Shown here piece after piece: positions 1-10,855 of a stretch of 64,000 nucleotides of DNA. The notes under the pieces are model-generated. The model saw only the letters and a program-made list of their open reading frames with translations. It did no database searches and was not told where the DNA came from. Positions within the stretch are counted from its first letter, which is position 1. Each line of letters begins with the position of its first letter. Position numbers and translations under genes: made by a program. Origin of the DNA: Arion vulgaris (Eukaryota; Mollusca; Gastropoda; Stylommatophora; Arionidae); assembly GCA_020796225.1 (NCBI GenBank), contig CM036756.1:53114363-53178362 (forward strand), in the 5' to 3' direction.

Positions 1-573
1 GATTGACAGATAATACTAACAATGTTTTATGATTGGTTGACTGATAGAATGATTGACAGATAATACTAACAATGTTTTATGATTGGTTGACTGATAGAAT
101 GATTGACAGATAATACTAACAATGTTTTATGATTGGTTGACTGATAGAATGATTGACAGATAATACTAACAATGTTTTATGATTGGTTGACTGATAGAAT
201 GATTGACAGATAATACTAACAATGTTTTATGATTGGTTGACTGATAGAATGATTGACAGATAATACTAACAATGTTTTATGATTGGTTGACTGATAGAAT
301 GATTGACAGATAATACTAACAATGTTTTATGATTGGTTGACTGATAGAATGATTGACAGATAATACTAACAATGTTTTATGATTGGTTGACTGATAGAAT
401 GATTGACAGATAATACTAACAATGTTTTATGATTGGTTGACTGATAGAATGATTGACAGATAATACTAACAATGTTTTATGATTGGTTGACTGATAGAAT
501 GATTGACAGATAATACTAACAATGTTTTATGATTGGTTGACTGATAGAATGATTGACAGATAATACTAACAAT
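1..573. repeat. 50-bp minisatellite, 11.5 copies
   Basis: Eleven essentially identical 50-bp units starting gattgacagataatactaac run from the left edge, followed by a 23-bp partial unit. The array probably continues outside the window. No LINE or SINE similarity was seen in the unit. Confidence 0.97.
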
Positions 574-574
574 C

Positions 575-1590
575 ATTGTATTTCGGGGAATAGCTGTGTG
601 TGTCCGAAATCTTTTTAAACCGAAGATTTAAACAGCATGGTGTCTATATCCAGACCTTTTAGATACACTAAGAATGTCTTTAAATCGTTGTTTCTGTCCA
701 CAAACTAATGGCCAGCACCGGTTCATGACCGCCATACATCAATTGTTTTGTCTTTAAATCGTTGTTTCTGTCCACAAACTAATGGCCAGCACCGGTTCAT
801 GCCTGCCATACATCAATTGTTTTGTCTTTAAATCGTTGTTTCTGTCCACAAACTAATGGCCAGCACCGGTTCATGCCTGCCATACATCAATTGTTTTGTC
901 TTTAAATCGTTGTTTCTGTCCACAAACTAATGGCCAGCACCGGTTCATGACCGCCATACATCAATTGTTTTGTCTTTAAATCGTTGTTTCTGTCCACAAA
1001 CTAATGTCCAGCACCGGTTCATGACCGCCATACATCAATTGTTTTGTCTTTAAATCGTTGTTTCTGTCCACAAACTAATGGCCAGCACCGGTTCATGACC
1101 GCCATACATCAATTGTTTTGTCTTTAAATCGTTGTTTCTGTCCACAAACTAATGGCCAGCACCGGTTCATGCCTGCCATACATCAATTGTTTTGTCTTTA
1201 AATCGTTGTTTCTGTCCACAAACTAATGCCAGCACCGTTCATGCCTGCCATACATCAATTGTTTTGTCTTTAAATCGTTGTTTCTGTCCACAAACCGATG
1301 GCCAGCACCGGTTCATGACCGCCATACATCAATTGTTTTGTCTTTAAATCGTTGTTTCTGTCCACAAACCGATGGCCAGCACCGGTTCATGACCGCCATA
1401 CATCAATTGTTTTGTGTTTATCGGGCATCATAGCAACGTGACCGATCCATATCATCTGGGTCTTCTGCAACAATGTGTTGACATTTGGAATCATGGCTCT
1501 TATGAAGACTTCGGTATATGGAATCGTGTCATGCCATTTTATTTTGAATAGTGTGGAACTTGTGTGCAAGTGGTTTAGTTTTCTTACGTT
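575..1590 (-). pseudogene. LINE 3' fragment (non-LTR retrotransposon) containing a 74-bp array
   Basis: Read on the minus strand, 1590-1387 encodes a familiar non-LTR reverse-transcriptase C-terminal stretch: RKLNHLHT, then IKWHDTIPYTEV, then WIGHVAMMPD. After the tandem array (675-1415), the piece at 575-674 continues with RFKDILSVSK, matching the GGQKxRFKDxLK segment that follows in this LINE family. The fragment is 5'-truncated and frameshifted. The DNA-level repeat at 675-1415 is an expansion of the segment encoding LVCGQKQRFKD. Family membership is inferred from remembered motif wording. Confidence 0.75.
675..1415. repeat. 74-bp minisatellite, about 10 copies
   Basis: Units start tgtctttaaatcgttgtttc. 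Copies differ by single bases (gaccgcc or gcctgcc, aactaatgg or aaccgatgg), and one unit near 1227-1245 is 2 bp shorter. The array lies wholly inside a LINE tail, and its unit is part of that tail. Confidence 0.95.
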
Positions 1591-1724
1591 GCCTGCTGCG
1601 TGTTCATTCCTCGCTGGGAAGAAAATACAGGGAAGAGATGATCGTGGACAGCAGAGGGAGAAGATGTTGGATGGTGAGATATCGTGGTTCATTAAGATAT
1701 CTACTTTGGAAATGTTGAACGACA

Positions 1725-1762
1725 CGAGAGAGAGATAGAGAGATAGAGAGAAGAGAGAGTTG
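1725..1762. repeat. GA-rich simple repeat
   Basis: Short run of gagaga and gatagaga units. Confidence 0.7.
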
Positions 1763-1867
1763 TAAGAGACATGATCGCCTACAATGGAAGGCATGGTACT
1801 TGATTGATTGATTAAAACGATAACTTTCGTTCTTTAATTTTTTTTGGGGGGTACTAATCGTACTTGT

Positions 1868-2035
1868 TATGAGACACACAAGTAGTAGTCTTAGGCAATA
1901 CATGAAATTAGATACTATCCATAGACACACAAGTAGTAGTCTTAGGCAATACATGAAATTAGTTACTATCCATAGGCTCACAAGTAGTAGTCTTAGGCAA
2001 TACATGAAATTAGATACTATCCATAGACTAACAAG
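1868..2035. repeat. 51-bp minisatellite, about 3.3 copies
   Basis: Three units containing acacaagtagtagtcttagg. The period is 17 codons, so open frames cross it on both strands; no coding claim is made. Confidence 0.9.
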
Positions 2036-2040
2036 TAGAA

Positions 2041-2472
2041 GATTGTTAGTAGCAGTGTTAGAAATATCAAGAAAAATGAGATATTAACAAACATTGATTC
2101 CTTCACAAAAATTCGAACATAAGAATGGAACATAAGTCAATTGTTGTGTTTTTTTATACTTCATTTAATCCTGAAGATCTGTTCTAAGACGCAATGTGGT
2201 TATTGTGTAATATGTGCTCCATTTGCTGGCATTATACCATGTTTCTTCAGGTATTTTGTCAAGAATGTCTATCTTTCTGTAGAGTTTCCACCTGTCCTGA
2301 AGCCAGGTCTTGAACTTGTGCAGACAGGTGCTGGCAGCCGACATGATTGTGCTGTGACGAAATGTTCCAAAAATGTTCTTTCTTTTGAGTCTATATTGTA
2401 TTTCATGCATGATGTTTTCCAATCAACTGAAATATTTCCTCGTTTTTCCTTCTATTTTCTGCTCAAATGTGT
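2041..2472. other. Unassigned single-copy DNA
   Basis: No element or gene recognised. Open frames of about 85 codons (minus) and 150 codons (plus) overlap here, but neither shows a domain I know. They may be LINE debris. Confidence 0.4.
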
Positions 2473-2552
2473 ATCTCTTTTCTGCTGTCTTATGTTATAT
2501 CTCTGTTCTGCTGTCTTATGTTATATCTCTTTTCTGCTGTCTTATGTTATTT
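2473..2552. repeat. 26-bp repeat, 3 copies
   Basis: Three units of atctcttttctgctgtctta plus tgttat. Confidence 0.9.
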
Positions 2553-2590
2553 CTGGCACCACACAAAACTCTAACGGTCTCCCTATGATC

Positions 2591-2757
2591 AATACGATCT
2601 AATACCATGCTACAGAATAACTAAATACGTAAAAACAATTTACTGTAGTTTTACAAAATAAACAAACAATGACAATACGATCTGATACCATGCTACAGAA
2701 TAACTAAATACGTAAAAACAATTTACTGTAGTTTTACAAAATACACAAACAATGACA
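2591..2757. repeat. 83-bp direct repeat, 2 copies
   Basis: Two adjacent copies beginning aatacgatctaataccatgc, nearly identical, ending in caaacaatgac. The left copy has aataaac where the right has aatacac. Confidence 0.92.
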
Positions 2758-3270
2758 ATACACAGCAACGTTTCGACCAAAATGCCTTTATCAAGCAAAC
2801 GATACAACAGGAGTGACGAATTTCACAGCACACTACATATAGACTACGACAGAAATGTATTCCAACGGGCATTTAAAAAATCTATTAAACCGATTTTTTT
2901 ATGCTGTATTGTTGTATATAGAAAAATTCATTTAAAAATCACCACAACATGCTAAATCAAGGTTATATTATGCAACAAGGTTAAATTTAACAATAAGGAA
3001 TATCAGTATTATATCAGTATAAACTCTTGTTAAAATATCTATTTTCAGCGGCTTAAATGCTGTTACAAACTAAATGACAACGTTGTATTATCTAACATTC
3101 AACCTGATCAATTTTCTTTCATATTCTAGTAGTTAATCAATCAATAGGGCTACTAAGTATTACTATATTGTCCTATTTTTCTAGACGTCAAGAAAGTGGC
3201 CAGAATTATTCAAGAGAAGATAGGTTTGGATTAGAAGTACACATCTCTACCTATATCTTCTTCATCTCCT
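2758..3270. other. AT-rich single-copy DNA
   Basis: No gene, tandem array or recognisable element seen. Confidence 0.4.
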
Positions 3271-3596
3271 GTTTGAAACATTTTGCTTACACGAGGTTTC
3301 CATTGTTACCGTTCTGTAACTTTAATACTAATTGTTTCCCACGTCAGGCCACCATCTTAGAGCTCTATTTTAAGTTTTTCTCCCTGTGTCCTTTGGACGT
3401 CTATGCCTTTTTTCCCTACCGACTGTCTATTTGAGAGCTGTTTTTGCCAATATTCAAAATGGCATACCGCGTACATGTCTAATCTACCTCCATCTTCCAT
3501 CTTTTAATGAGAGTTTCCAACGATGCACATTTTATTCGTTTTAAAAGCTTTTCATTTGCTATAGCATTTGGCCAGAAACTTTGCAGGATTTTTCTA
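3271..3596 (-). pseudogene. LINE 3' fragment
   Basis: On the minus strand, FWPNAIANEKLLKR and SLETLIKRWK are followed, after frameshifts, by a segment reading DGGLTWETIS. These match the FWPNxIxNExLxxR...GLTWETI tail of a common animal LINE. A second tail of similar type lies at 32820-33200. It is 5'-truncated and has multiple stops. The 3' end abuts or lies close to the SINE D copy starting near 3597. Confidence 0.65.
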
Positions 3597-4240
3597 ATTG
3601 ATTGATTGATTTGTAGGGCCATGCACTTCAGTGAATAAACATGTATGCTCCAATATTTGTTATTAGGCAGTAAGATCTCACTGTCCACACACGAACTCAG
3701 TAGCACCTGTAAGGGTTCTCGATGTAATATTAGAGATAGTAAAAATTGTTGTAGAAGTTTAATGTAATCTTTTTTAATGAACTTTGCCAGTGTTGCTGCG
3801 TTAGGGCATACACTTATCGATTTACTTTGCCAGTGTTGCTGCGTTAGGGCATACACTTATCGATTTACTTTGCCAGTGTTGCTGCGTTAGGGCATACACT
3901 TATCGATTTACTTTGCCAGTGTTGCTGCGTTAGGGCATACACTTATCGATTTACTTTGCCAGTGTTGCTGCGTTAGGGCATACACTTATCGATTTACTTT
4001 GCCAGTGTTGCTGCGTTAGGGCATACACTTATCGATTTACTTTGCCAGTGTTGCTGCGTTAGGGCATACACTTATCGATTTACTTTGCCAGTGTTGCTGC
4101 GTTAGGGCATACACTTATCGATTTTCAATTTTCAGCGATACTTTTACGTGCGCAACTTAAACACGGAACTTACATTTTGTCGTCCGTCTCCGATAAGACT
4201 ATGAACTCGTTTTCACCTATCTTGATATATAGATCATTAT
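3597..4240 (-). mobile_element. SINE D copy a, with internal 43-bp array
   Basis: The tail-side (attgattgatt)-type repeat at 3597 and the downstream sequence align with copies at 9411, 10427 and (reverse) 37740. After 3780 the element is interrupted by eight tandem copies of a 43-bp piece of itself (3781-4124), and then continues with cttttacgtgcgcaacttaa and tccgataagactatgaactc. The tRNA-like head is missing; the copy runs into a 12-bp array. SINE assignment is inferred from the full copy at 37325-37745. Confidence 0.7.
3781..4124. repeat. 43-bp minisatellite, exactly 8 copies
   Basis: Eight virtually identical units starting actttgccagtgttgctgcg. The corresponding single-copy sequence is seen in SINE D copy c near 10624-10668, so the array is an internal expansion of SINE D. 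Confidence 0.95.
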
Positions 4241-4247
4241 CTGTAGT

Positions 4248-4346
4248 CAGTGTCCATGTCAGTGTCCATGTCAGTGTCCATGTCTGTGTCCATGTCTGTT
4301 TCCATGTCTGTGTCCATGTCAGTGTCCATGTAAGTGTCCATGTCTG
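4248..4346. repeat. 12-bp repeat, about 8 copies
   Basis: Units of agtgtccatgtc with variants tgtgtccatgtc and tgtttccatgtc. Confidence 0.9.
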
Positions 4347-4404
4347 ACCCTGATAACATAAAGCTGGCCCAACAATAGTTCTTATTAAGTTAACATCAAT
4401 AAAG

Positions 4405-4862
4405 AAAAGTTAACAAGTAGTTAAGTTAACAAGTAGTTGAGTTAACAGGTAGTTATTCTAAAGAAACATTAACAAGTAGTTAACAAGTAGTTAAGTTAAC
4501 AAGTGGTTAAGTTAACAAGTAGTTAAGTTAACAAGTAGTTAAGTTAACAAGTAGTTAAGTTAACAAGTAGTTAAGTTAACAAGTAGTTAAGTTAACAAGT
4601 AGTTAACAAGTAGTTAAGTTAACAAGTGGTTAAGTTAACAAGTAGTTAACAAGTAGTTAAGTTAACAAGTAGTTAACAAGTGGTTAAGTTAACAAGTAGT
4701 TAAGTTAACAAGTAGTTAACAAGTCGTTAAGTTAACAAGTAGTTAAGTTAACAAGTAGTTAAGTTAACAAGTAGTTAAGTTAACAAGTGGTTAAGTTAAC
4801 AAGTAGTTAACAAGTAGTTAAGTTAACAAGTGGTTAAATTAACAAGTAGTTAACAAGTAGTA
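4405..4862. repeat. 16/11-bp minisatellite, left block
   Basis: Units of taagttaacaagtagt mixed with 11-bp units lacking the aagtt part (taacaagtagt), and occasional gtggt variants. The same repeat resumes at 5489 after a LINE fragment. Confidence 0.95.
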
Positions 4863-5488
4863 AATATAAAAATACATGGAGAATTACTACATCAAGTAAA
4901 AAGCTTCTCATATCTTGGTCAGATGATAACAGATGATGGCAGATGTATAACAGAAATTAAAAGAGAATAGGAATGGTCAAGGATAATTTCAATAGTATAA
5001 GAAAGTTACTGACATCCAAACAAATCACAAACAGGCTAAAAATGAGAATGATCAAATATATCAGCTATATATATCCTATATTAATGTATGGCTCGGAAAC
5101 ATGGACAATGAACACGCAATTAGAAGACAGAATTGATGCATTTGAGATGTGGATATATAGAAGAATAGGTAGAGTTTCATGGACAGAAAAACAGACAAAT
5201 AAACAAGTTTTAGGAAAACTAGGCATGAAGAAACAATTATTAAGAAAATAAAATTCAGACAAGTAAAGTATTTTGGGCACATAAAAGACATGACACCATG
5301 ATAAAACATTTACTAGAGGGAAAGTTGAGGGAGGAAGAGCAAGAGGAAGACCGAGAGATAAGTGGGAGGAAACTTTAAGAAATGGACAGGTTACAGTCTG
5401 GCAGTGTGCAACACAAGGGCGAAAGACAGAGGATGCTGGAGATTCATTGCAGCCAACCTTCGATGTGGAGACGGCACCTGATGATGAT
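4863..5488 (+). pseudogene. LINE 3' fragment inserted in a minisatellite
   Basis: The translation reads SFSYLGQMITDDGRC, then LMYGSETWTMN, then FEMWIYRRIGRVSWTEK, then KYFGHIKR, RARGRPRDKWEE and FDVETAPDDDE, across a few frameshifts. This is the post-polymerase C-terminal region of a non-LTR retrotransposon. The 3' end is a gatgatgatga tail. Both flanks are the same 16-bp array, so the element integrated into an existing array. It is 5'-truncated: no reverse-transcriptase catalytic motif is present. Confidence 0.85.
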
Positions 5489-5829
5489 GAACAAGTAGTT
5501 AAGTTAACAAGTGGTTAAGCTAACAAGTAGTTAAGTTAACAAGTAGTTAAGTTAACAAGTAGTTAAGTTAACAAGTAGTTAAGTTAACAAGTAGTTAAGT
5601 TAACAAGTAGTTAAGTTAACAAGTAGTTAAGTTAACAAGTAGTTAAGTTAACAAGTAGTTAAGTTAACAAGTAGTTAAGTTAACAAGTAGTTAAGTTAAC
5701 AAGTAGTTAAGTTAACAAGTAGTTAAGTTAACAAGTAGTTAAGTTAACAAGTAGTTAAGTTAACAAGTAGTTAAGTTAACAAGTAGTTAAGTTAACAAGT
5801 AGTTAAGCTAACAAGTAGTTAAGTGAACA
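5489..5829. repeat. 16-bp minisatellite, right block
   Basis: About 21 units of taagttaacaagtagt, more homogeneous than the left block at 4405-4862. Confidence 0.95.
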
Positions 5830-6124
5830 ATTCTAAAGCAAACACAAAAATAAGATTAAAATGAGAGATAATAATTAAAAAAATAATAATAATGGGATTG
5901 AAAGAAAACCCAAATAAAGTCAAAATTGATATCTTAATGAGATAAACACATACAAGCATAACAACTAACCAAATATATATGTTAGCTTTTGTTTCTATAC
6001 ATTCCGAGAAACTGAAGATAAGGAACAGATTTGAATATTTGACTTCTTTGATATCAAGTCAACGAAAAAATGATGACAGAAATGTGTAGAAATATCCAAC
6101 ATGTCTTCACTGAAACTTGAGCAA
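5830..6124. other. AT-rich single-copy DNA
   Basis: Nothing recognised. Confidence 0.4.
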
Positions 6125-6344
6125 CTGATATCATTATGTGCTGCAACATATACACGACACATATCAGACTGATATCATTATGGAGTGCAACATATACACG
6201 ACACATATCAAACTGATATCATTATGGAGTACAACATATACACGACACATATCAAACTGATATCATTATGTGCTGCAACATATACACGACACATATCAAA
6301 CTGATATCATTATGGAGTACAACATATACACGACACATATCAAA
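6125..6344. repeat. 44-bp minisatellite, 5 copies
   Basis: Five units starting ctgatatcattatg, with gtgctgc or gagt(g/a)c variants, span exactly 220 bp. Confidence 0.95.
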
Positions 6345-6349
6345 CTACT

Positions 6350-6530
6350 AAAAGTATGCATATTATTAGGGGCAGCATACGAGTACCAGACTTGGACCTC
6401 TATCAAATCAGCAGAAAAAAAACCAAAGTGTATTCGAATATAAATGTTTTAGAAGATCTTTCAACATTTCATGCAATGAAAACAAATCATGTCTATCCAA
6501 GATCAAGAAATCGAGAAGTTGAAATAATGG
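6350..6530 (+). pseudogene. LINE C-terminal fragment leading into a 66-bp array
   Basis: Across frames the plus strand reads EYQTWTSIKSAEKK and then FEYKCFRRSFNIS, the YxxWTxxKSxEKK...FExKCxRRxxxIS pattern of LINE C-termini. Directly downstream the 66-bp array begins with the continuation of this sequence. Confidence 0.6.
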
Positions 6531-7790
6531 AGAGAAAAAGATATATATATATAAGACATAATGTGCTAGATTATGGGTTGCCAAGAAGTTGAAATAATGG
6601 AGAGAAAAAGATATATATAAGACATAATGTGCTAGATTATGGGTTTCCAAGAAGTTGAAATAATGGAGAGAAAAAGATATATATATAAGACATAATGTGC
6701 TAGATTATGGGTTTCCAAGAAGTTGAAATAATGGAGAGAAAAAGATATATATAAGACATAATGTGCTAGATTATGGGTTGCCAAGAAGTTGAAATAATGG
6801 AGAGAAAAAGATATATATAAGACATAATGTGCTAGATTATGGGTTGCCAAGAAGTTGAAATAATGGAGAGAAAAAGATATATATATAAGACATAATGTGC
6901 TAGATTATGGGTTTCCAAGAAGTTGAAATAATGGAGAGAAAAAGATATATATAAGACATAATGTGCTAGATTATGGGTTGCCAAGAAGTTGAAATAATGG
7001 AGAGAAAAAGATATATATAAGACATAATGTGCTAGATTATGGGTTGCCAAGAAGTTGAAATAATGGAGAGAAAAAGATATATATAAGACATAATGTGCTA
7101 GATTATGGGTTGCCAAGAAGTTGAAATAATGGAGAGAAAAAGATATATATATAAGACATAATGTGCTAGATTATGGGTTGCCAAGAAGTTGAAATAATGG
7201 AGAGAAAAAGATATATATATAAGACATAATGTGCTAGATTATGGGTTTCCAAGAAGTTGAAATAATGGAGAGAAAAAGATTTATATATAAGACATAATGT
7301 GATAGATTATGGGTTGCCAAGAAGTTGAAATAATGGAGAGAAAAAGATTTATATAAGACATAATGTGATAGATTATGGGTTGCCAAGAAGTTGAAATAAT
7401 GGAGAGAAAAAGATATATATATAAGACATAATGTGCTAGATTATGGGTTGCCAAGAAGTTGAAATAATGGAGAGAAAAAGATATATATATAAGACATAAT
7501 GTGCTAGATTATGGGTTTCCAAGAAGTTGAAATAATGGAGAGAAAAAGATATATATATAAGACATAATGTGCTAGATTATGGGTTTCCAAGAAGTTGAAA
7601 TAATGGAGAGAAAAAGATATATATAAGACATAATGTGCTAGATTATGGGTTTCCAAGAAGTTGAAATAATGGAGAGAAAAAGATATATATATAAGACATA
7701 ATGTGCTAGATTATGGGTTGCCAAGAAGTTGAAATAATGGAGAGAAAAAGATATATATAAGACATAATGTGCTAGATTATGGGTTTCCAA
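6515..7790. repeat. 66-70-bp minisatellite, about 19 copies
   Basis: Units contain gaagttgaaataatggagag and atgtgctagattatggg. Length varies through the number of ta pairs (agatatatata to agatatatatatata) and through ggttgcc or ggtttcc variants. Open frames on the minus strand simply repeat a short peptide. Confidence 0.96.
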
Positions 7791-7906
7791 AGTTGGAGTA
7801 CCACCCCTCCCAGTGGGCGATGAAGCCTTCTAGCTAGGTGGGGGTGGGGGCGATAGTGGGTTCAGAAGCTTTTGGGCGGTGTTCAGGTGATTAGGGGTCG
7901 GTGGGA
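7791..7906. other. G-rich spacer between two arrays
   Basis: Contains gtgggggtgggggcgatagt, the only strongly G-rich run in the region. No gene seen. Confidence 0.4.
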
Positions 7907-9366
7907 ATTTTAGAATGTATGTATCTAGTAATATCAGGATTTACTTCCCATTTTAGATTGTATGTATCTAGTAATATCAGGATTTATTTCACATTTTAGA
8001 TTGTATGTATCTAGTAATATCAGGATTTACTTCACATTTTAGAATGTATGTATCTAGTAATATCAGGATTTACTTCACATTTTAGATTGTATGTATCTAG
8101 TAATATCAGGATTTACTTCACATTTTAGATTGTATGTATCTAGTAATATCAGGATTTACTTCACATTTTAGATTGTATGTATCTAGTAATATCAGGATTT
8201 ACTTCACATTTTAGAATGTATGTATCTAGTAATATCAGGATTTACTTCACATTTTAGATTGTATGTATCTAGTAATATCAGGATTTACTTCACATTTTAG
8301 ATTGTATGTATCTAGTAATATCAGGATTTACTTCACATTTTAGATTGTATGTATCTAGTAATATCAGGATTTACTTCACATTTTAGATTGTATGTATCTA
8401 GTAATATCAGGATTTACTTCACATTTTAGATTGTATGTATCTAGTAATATCAGGATTTACTTCACATTTTAGAATGTATGTATCTAGTAATATCAGGATT
8501 TACTTCACATTTTAGAATGTATGTATCTAGTAATATCAGGATTTACTTCACATTTTAGAATGTATGTATCTAGTAATATCAGGATTTACTTCACATTTTA
8601 GAATGTATGTATCTAGTAATATCAGGATTTACTTCACATTTTAGAATGTATGTATCTAGTAATATCAGGATTTACTTCACATTTTAGATTGTATGTATCT
8701 AGTAATATCAGGATTTACTTCACATTTTAGAATGTATGTATCTAGTAATATCAGGATTTACTTCACATTTTAGAATTTATGTATCTAGTAATATCAGGAT
8801 TTACTTCACATTTTAGAATGTATGTATCTAGTAATATCAGGATTTACTTCACATTTTAGAATGTATGTATCTAGTAATATCAGGATTTACTTCACATTTT
8901 AGAATGTATGTATCTAGTAATATCAGGATTTACTTCACATTTTAGAATGTATGTATCTAGTAATATCAGGATTTACTTCACATTTTAGAATGTATGTATC
9001 TAGTAATATCAGGATTTACTTCACATTTTAGAATGTATGTATCTAGTAATATTAGGATTTACTTCACATTTTAGAATGTATGTATCTAGTAATATCAGGA
9101 TTTACTTCACATTTTAGAATGTATGTATCTAGTAATATCAGGATTTACTTCACATTTTAGAATGTATGTATCTAGTAATATCAGGATTTACTTCACATTT
9201 TAGAATGTATGTATCTAGTAATATCAGGATTTACTTCACATTTTAGAATGTATGTATCTAGTAATATCAGGATTTACTTCACATTTTAGAATGTATGTAT
9301 CTAGTAATATCAGGATTTACTTCACATTTTAGAATGTATGTATCTAGTAATATCAGGATTTACTTC
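7907..9366. repeat. 43-bp minisatellite, about 34 copies
   Basis: Units start ttttagaatgtatgtatcta and differ mainly at one base (gaatg or gattg). Gattg units dominate the left half and gaatg units the right half. The length matches the 43-bp arrays at 3781 and 58930, but the sequence is unrelated. Confidence 0.97.
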
Positions 9367-9404
9367 TAGTAATATTAGAACTATTACAGATTACAATATT
9401 GAAT

Positions 9405-9805
9405 TTATAAGTGATTGATTCATTGATAGGAACATCATCTTTGCCCGTGTGTGAGCAACCATGTCTGCTCCGATCTCTTTCTTACACACGAAGATCTCAG
9501 CTGCAGTACACTTCAGTGAGCAACCATGTCTGCTCCCATCTCTTTCTTACACACGAAGATCTCAGCTGCAGTACACTTCAGTGAGCAACCATGTCTGCTC
9601 CGATCTCTTTCTTACACACGAAGATCTCAGCTGCAGTACACTTCAGTGAGCAACCATGTCTGCTCCGATCTCTTTCTTACACACGAAGATCTCAGCTGCA
9701 GTACACTTCAGTGAGCAACCATGTCTGCTCCGATTTCTTTCTTACACACGAAGATCTCAGCTGCAGTACACGAACTCGGTAGCCCCGGCGAGGGTCCCAG
9801 GTATA
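9405..9805 (-). mobile_element. SINE D copy b, with internal 65-bp array
   Basis: Tail repeat tgattgattcattgatagga at 9411 starts a SINE D copy. The region from the ccatgtctgctccgatctct segment to the gatctcagctgcagtacac segment is amplified about five times. The copy then resumes with gaactcggtagccccggcga and stops near 9805 at a LINE fragment. It is truncated on the head side. Confidence 0.7.
9452..9770. repeat. 65-bp minisatellite, about 5 copies
   Basis: Units start gagcaaccatgtctgctccg. In copy c (10465-10530) the homologous sequence is single, so this is an internal expansion of SINE D. Confidence 0.95.
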
Positions 9806-9960
9806 AGTGAAGTTGAAGTTATGTCCTTGTCAGCTTCAAATGACAACCATGCGGAGACAGACATCAGAGTCAGTGACCGAACATTGAAAAAAGTGGACAT
9901 ATTCACATACCTTGGCAGCAGAATATTTAATATACAGAATATCACTACTGCACATAAAAT
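9806..9960 (+). pseudogene. LINE fragment, part 1 (palm/thumb region)
   Basis: The plus strand reads ETDIRVSDRTLKKVDIFTYLGSRI, shown here only as motif: VDIFTYLGSRI is the hallmark YLGS segment just after the polymerase core. The same LINE appears to resume at 10216 after an inserted element. Confidence 0.7.
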
Positions 9961-10215
9961 CTTTTTCTTCGAACGCTCTCTCTCGACCACTTGTCAACCA
10001 CTCTGTGAGATTTGTATGTGATCTGAGCCTAACAGCGATTGTACGTTGTGCCAGTTCAGCGCCTACATGTAGGCCAGCACATCCGATTTCTGCGCTGCTT
10101 TTATTGACTAGCATCCTAGGGCCTACACCTATCGCCTCTTACGACATGCATTGTAGGTTGCAGTGGTACTATTCTTTGCTTTTCTTGCTTGCCACGGCAC
10201 TACACGGTCGATCCA
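9961..10215 (-). mobile_element. Short element with a LINE 5'-end-like head
   Basis: Shares cctcttacgacatgc-ttgtagg and the following ctatt-tttgct...gccac(g) end with the 5' end of the RTE-like LINE at 42049 and of its deleted relative at 14220-14328. Its other half (ctgagcctaa-gcgattgt, gcgcctacatgtagg) is shared with 53965-54205. It interrupts a LINE fragment. It is probably a non-autonomous retroposon or an internally deleted LINE; the borders are approximate. Confidence 0.55.
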
Positions 10216-10425
10216 TGAAGTAAATATCAGGATCCCCATAGCCTGCTCTATATTTGTTAGAATTATACGCCAACGTAAGACTGCCAGACTAAATTATACG
10301 CCAACGTAAGACTTGCAGACTAAATTATACGCCAACGTAAGACTGCAGACTAAATTATACGCCAACGTAAGACTGCAGATTAAATTGAAAGTGTTCAAAA
10401 CAATTGTGCTTCCTATGCTGCTGTT
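10216..10425 (+). pseudogene. LINE fragment, part 2, with internal 30-bp expansion
   Basis: The plus strand reads EVNIRIPIACSIFVR, then repeated YANVRLQTKL, then KLKVFKTIVLPMLLF. This fits the IxxA...VRLQTKLKVFKTIVLPTLLYG consensus that follows YLGS in LINEs, and so continues the fragment ending near 9960. Confidence 0.75.
10262..10385. repeat. 30-bp minisatellite, 4 copies
   Basis: Units of about 30 bp, containing aattatacgccaacgtaaga, encode the LINE decapeptide YANVRLQTKL. The period is a multiple of three and preserves the LINE frame in the last two units. Confidence 0.9.
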
Positions 10426-10426
10426 T

Positions 10427-10855
10427 AATTGATTGATTGATAGGACTATCATCATTATACTTCGGTGAGTAATGTTCATGTTTATGTGTGTTCCGATCTC
10501 TTTCTTACACAGGAAGATCTCAGCGGTATTGCACTAACTAGGAAACACCGGCGATGGGTCTCTGATGTCATTTAGAAGATTGTGAAAATATTTTGCAGTA
10601 ATTTTATTTTTAATTCTTTTTAATGAATTTTTCCCGGGCAGCAGCTTTTCATCCTACTCTTCTCGATTTTGAACTGTCAGGGGTTCCTTTACGTGCTCAG
10701 CATGAACATGAGACCTATTTTGTATCGTCCGTATCCGATAGGACTAGGAACTCAATCTCGCCGATACTGAGATCAGGGATCTCTGGAGAAATATCCGGAT
10801 GTCTCCACGAGGGAGCAAACCGATTACCTTTGGAACGAGAAGCGATCAGATAACC
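10427..10855 (-). mobile_element. SINE D copy c (no internal array), abutting the 78-bp array
   Basis: Tail repeat at 10427 (aattgattgattgatagga), then ttccgatctctttcttacac, then ttacgtgctcagcatgaaca, then gatcagggatctctggagaa, and gagggagcaaaccgattacc near the head. It is the least disrupted minus-strand copy, and is useful as the reference for the expansions in copies a, b and e. Its head end runs directly into the 78-bp array. Confidence 0.72.

Noticed and set aside
2165..2602. Possible host exon (about 85 codons minus, 153 codons plus)
   Set aside because: No recognisable domain, low-complexity tail from a 26-bp repeat, and open frames on both strands.
7791..7906. G-quadruplex regulatory element
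   Set aside because: Only two strong G runs are close together; there is no promoter context to support it.
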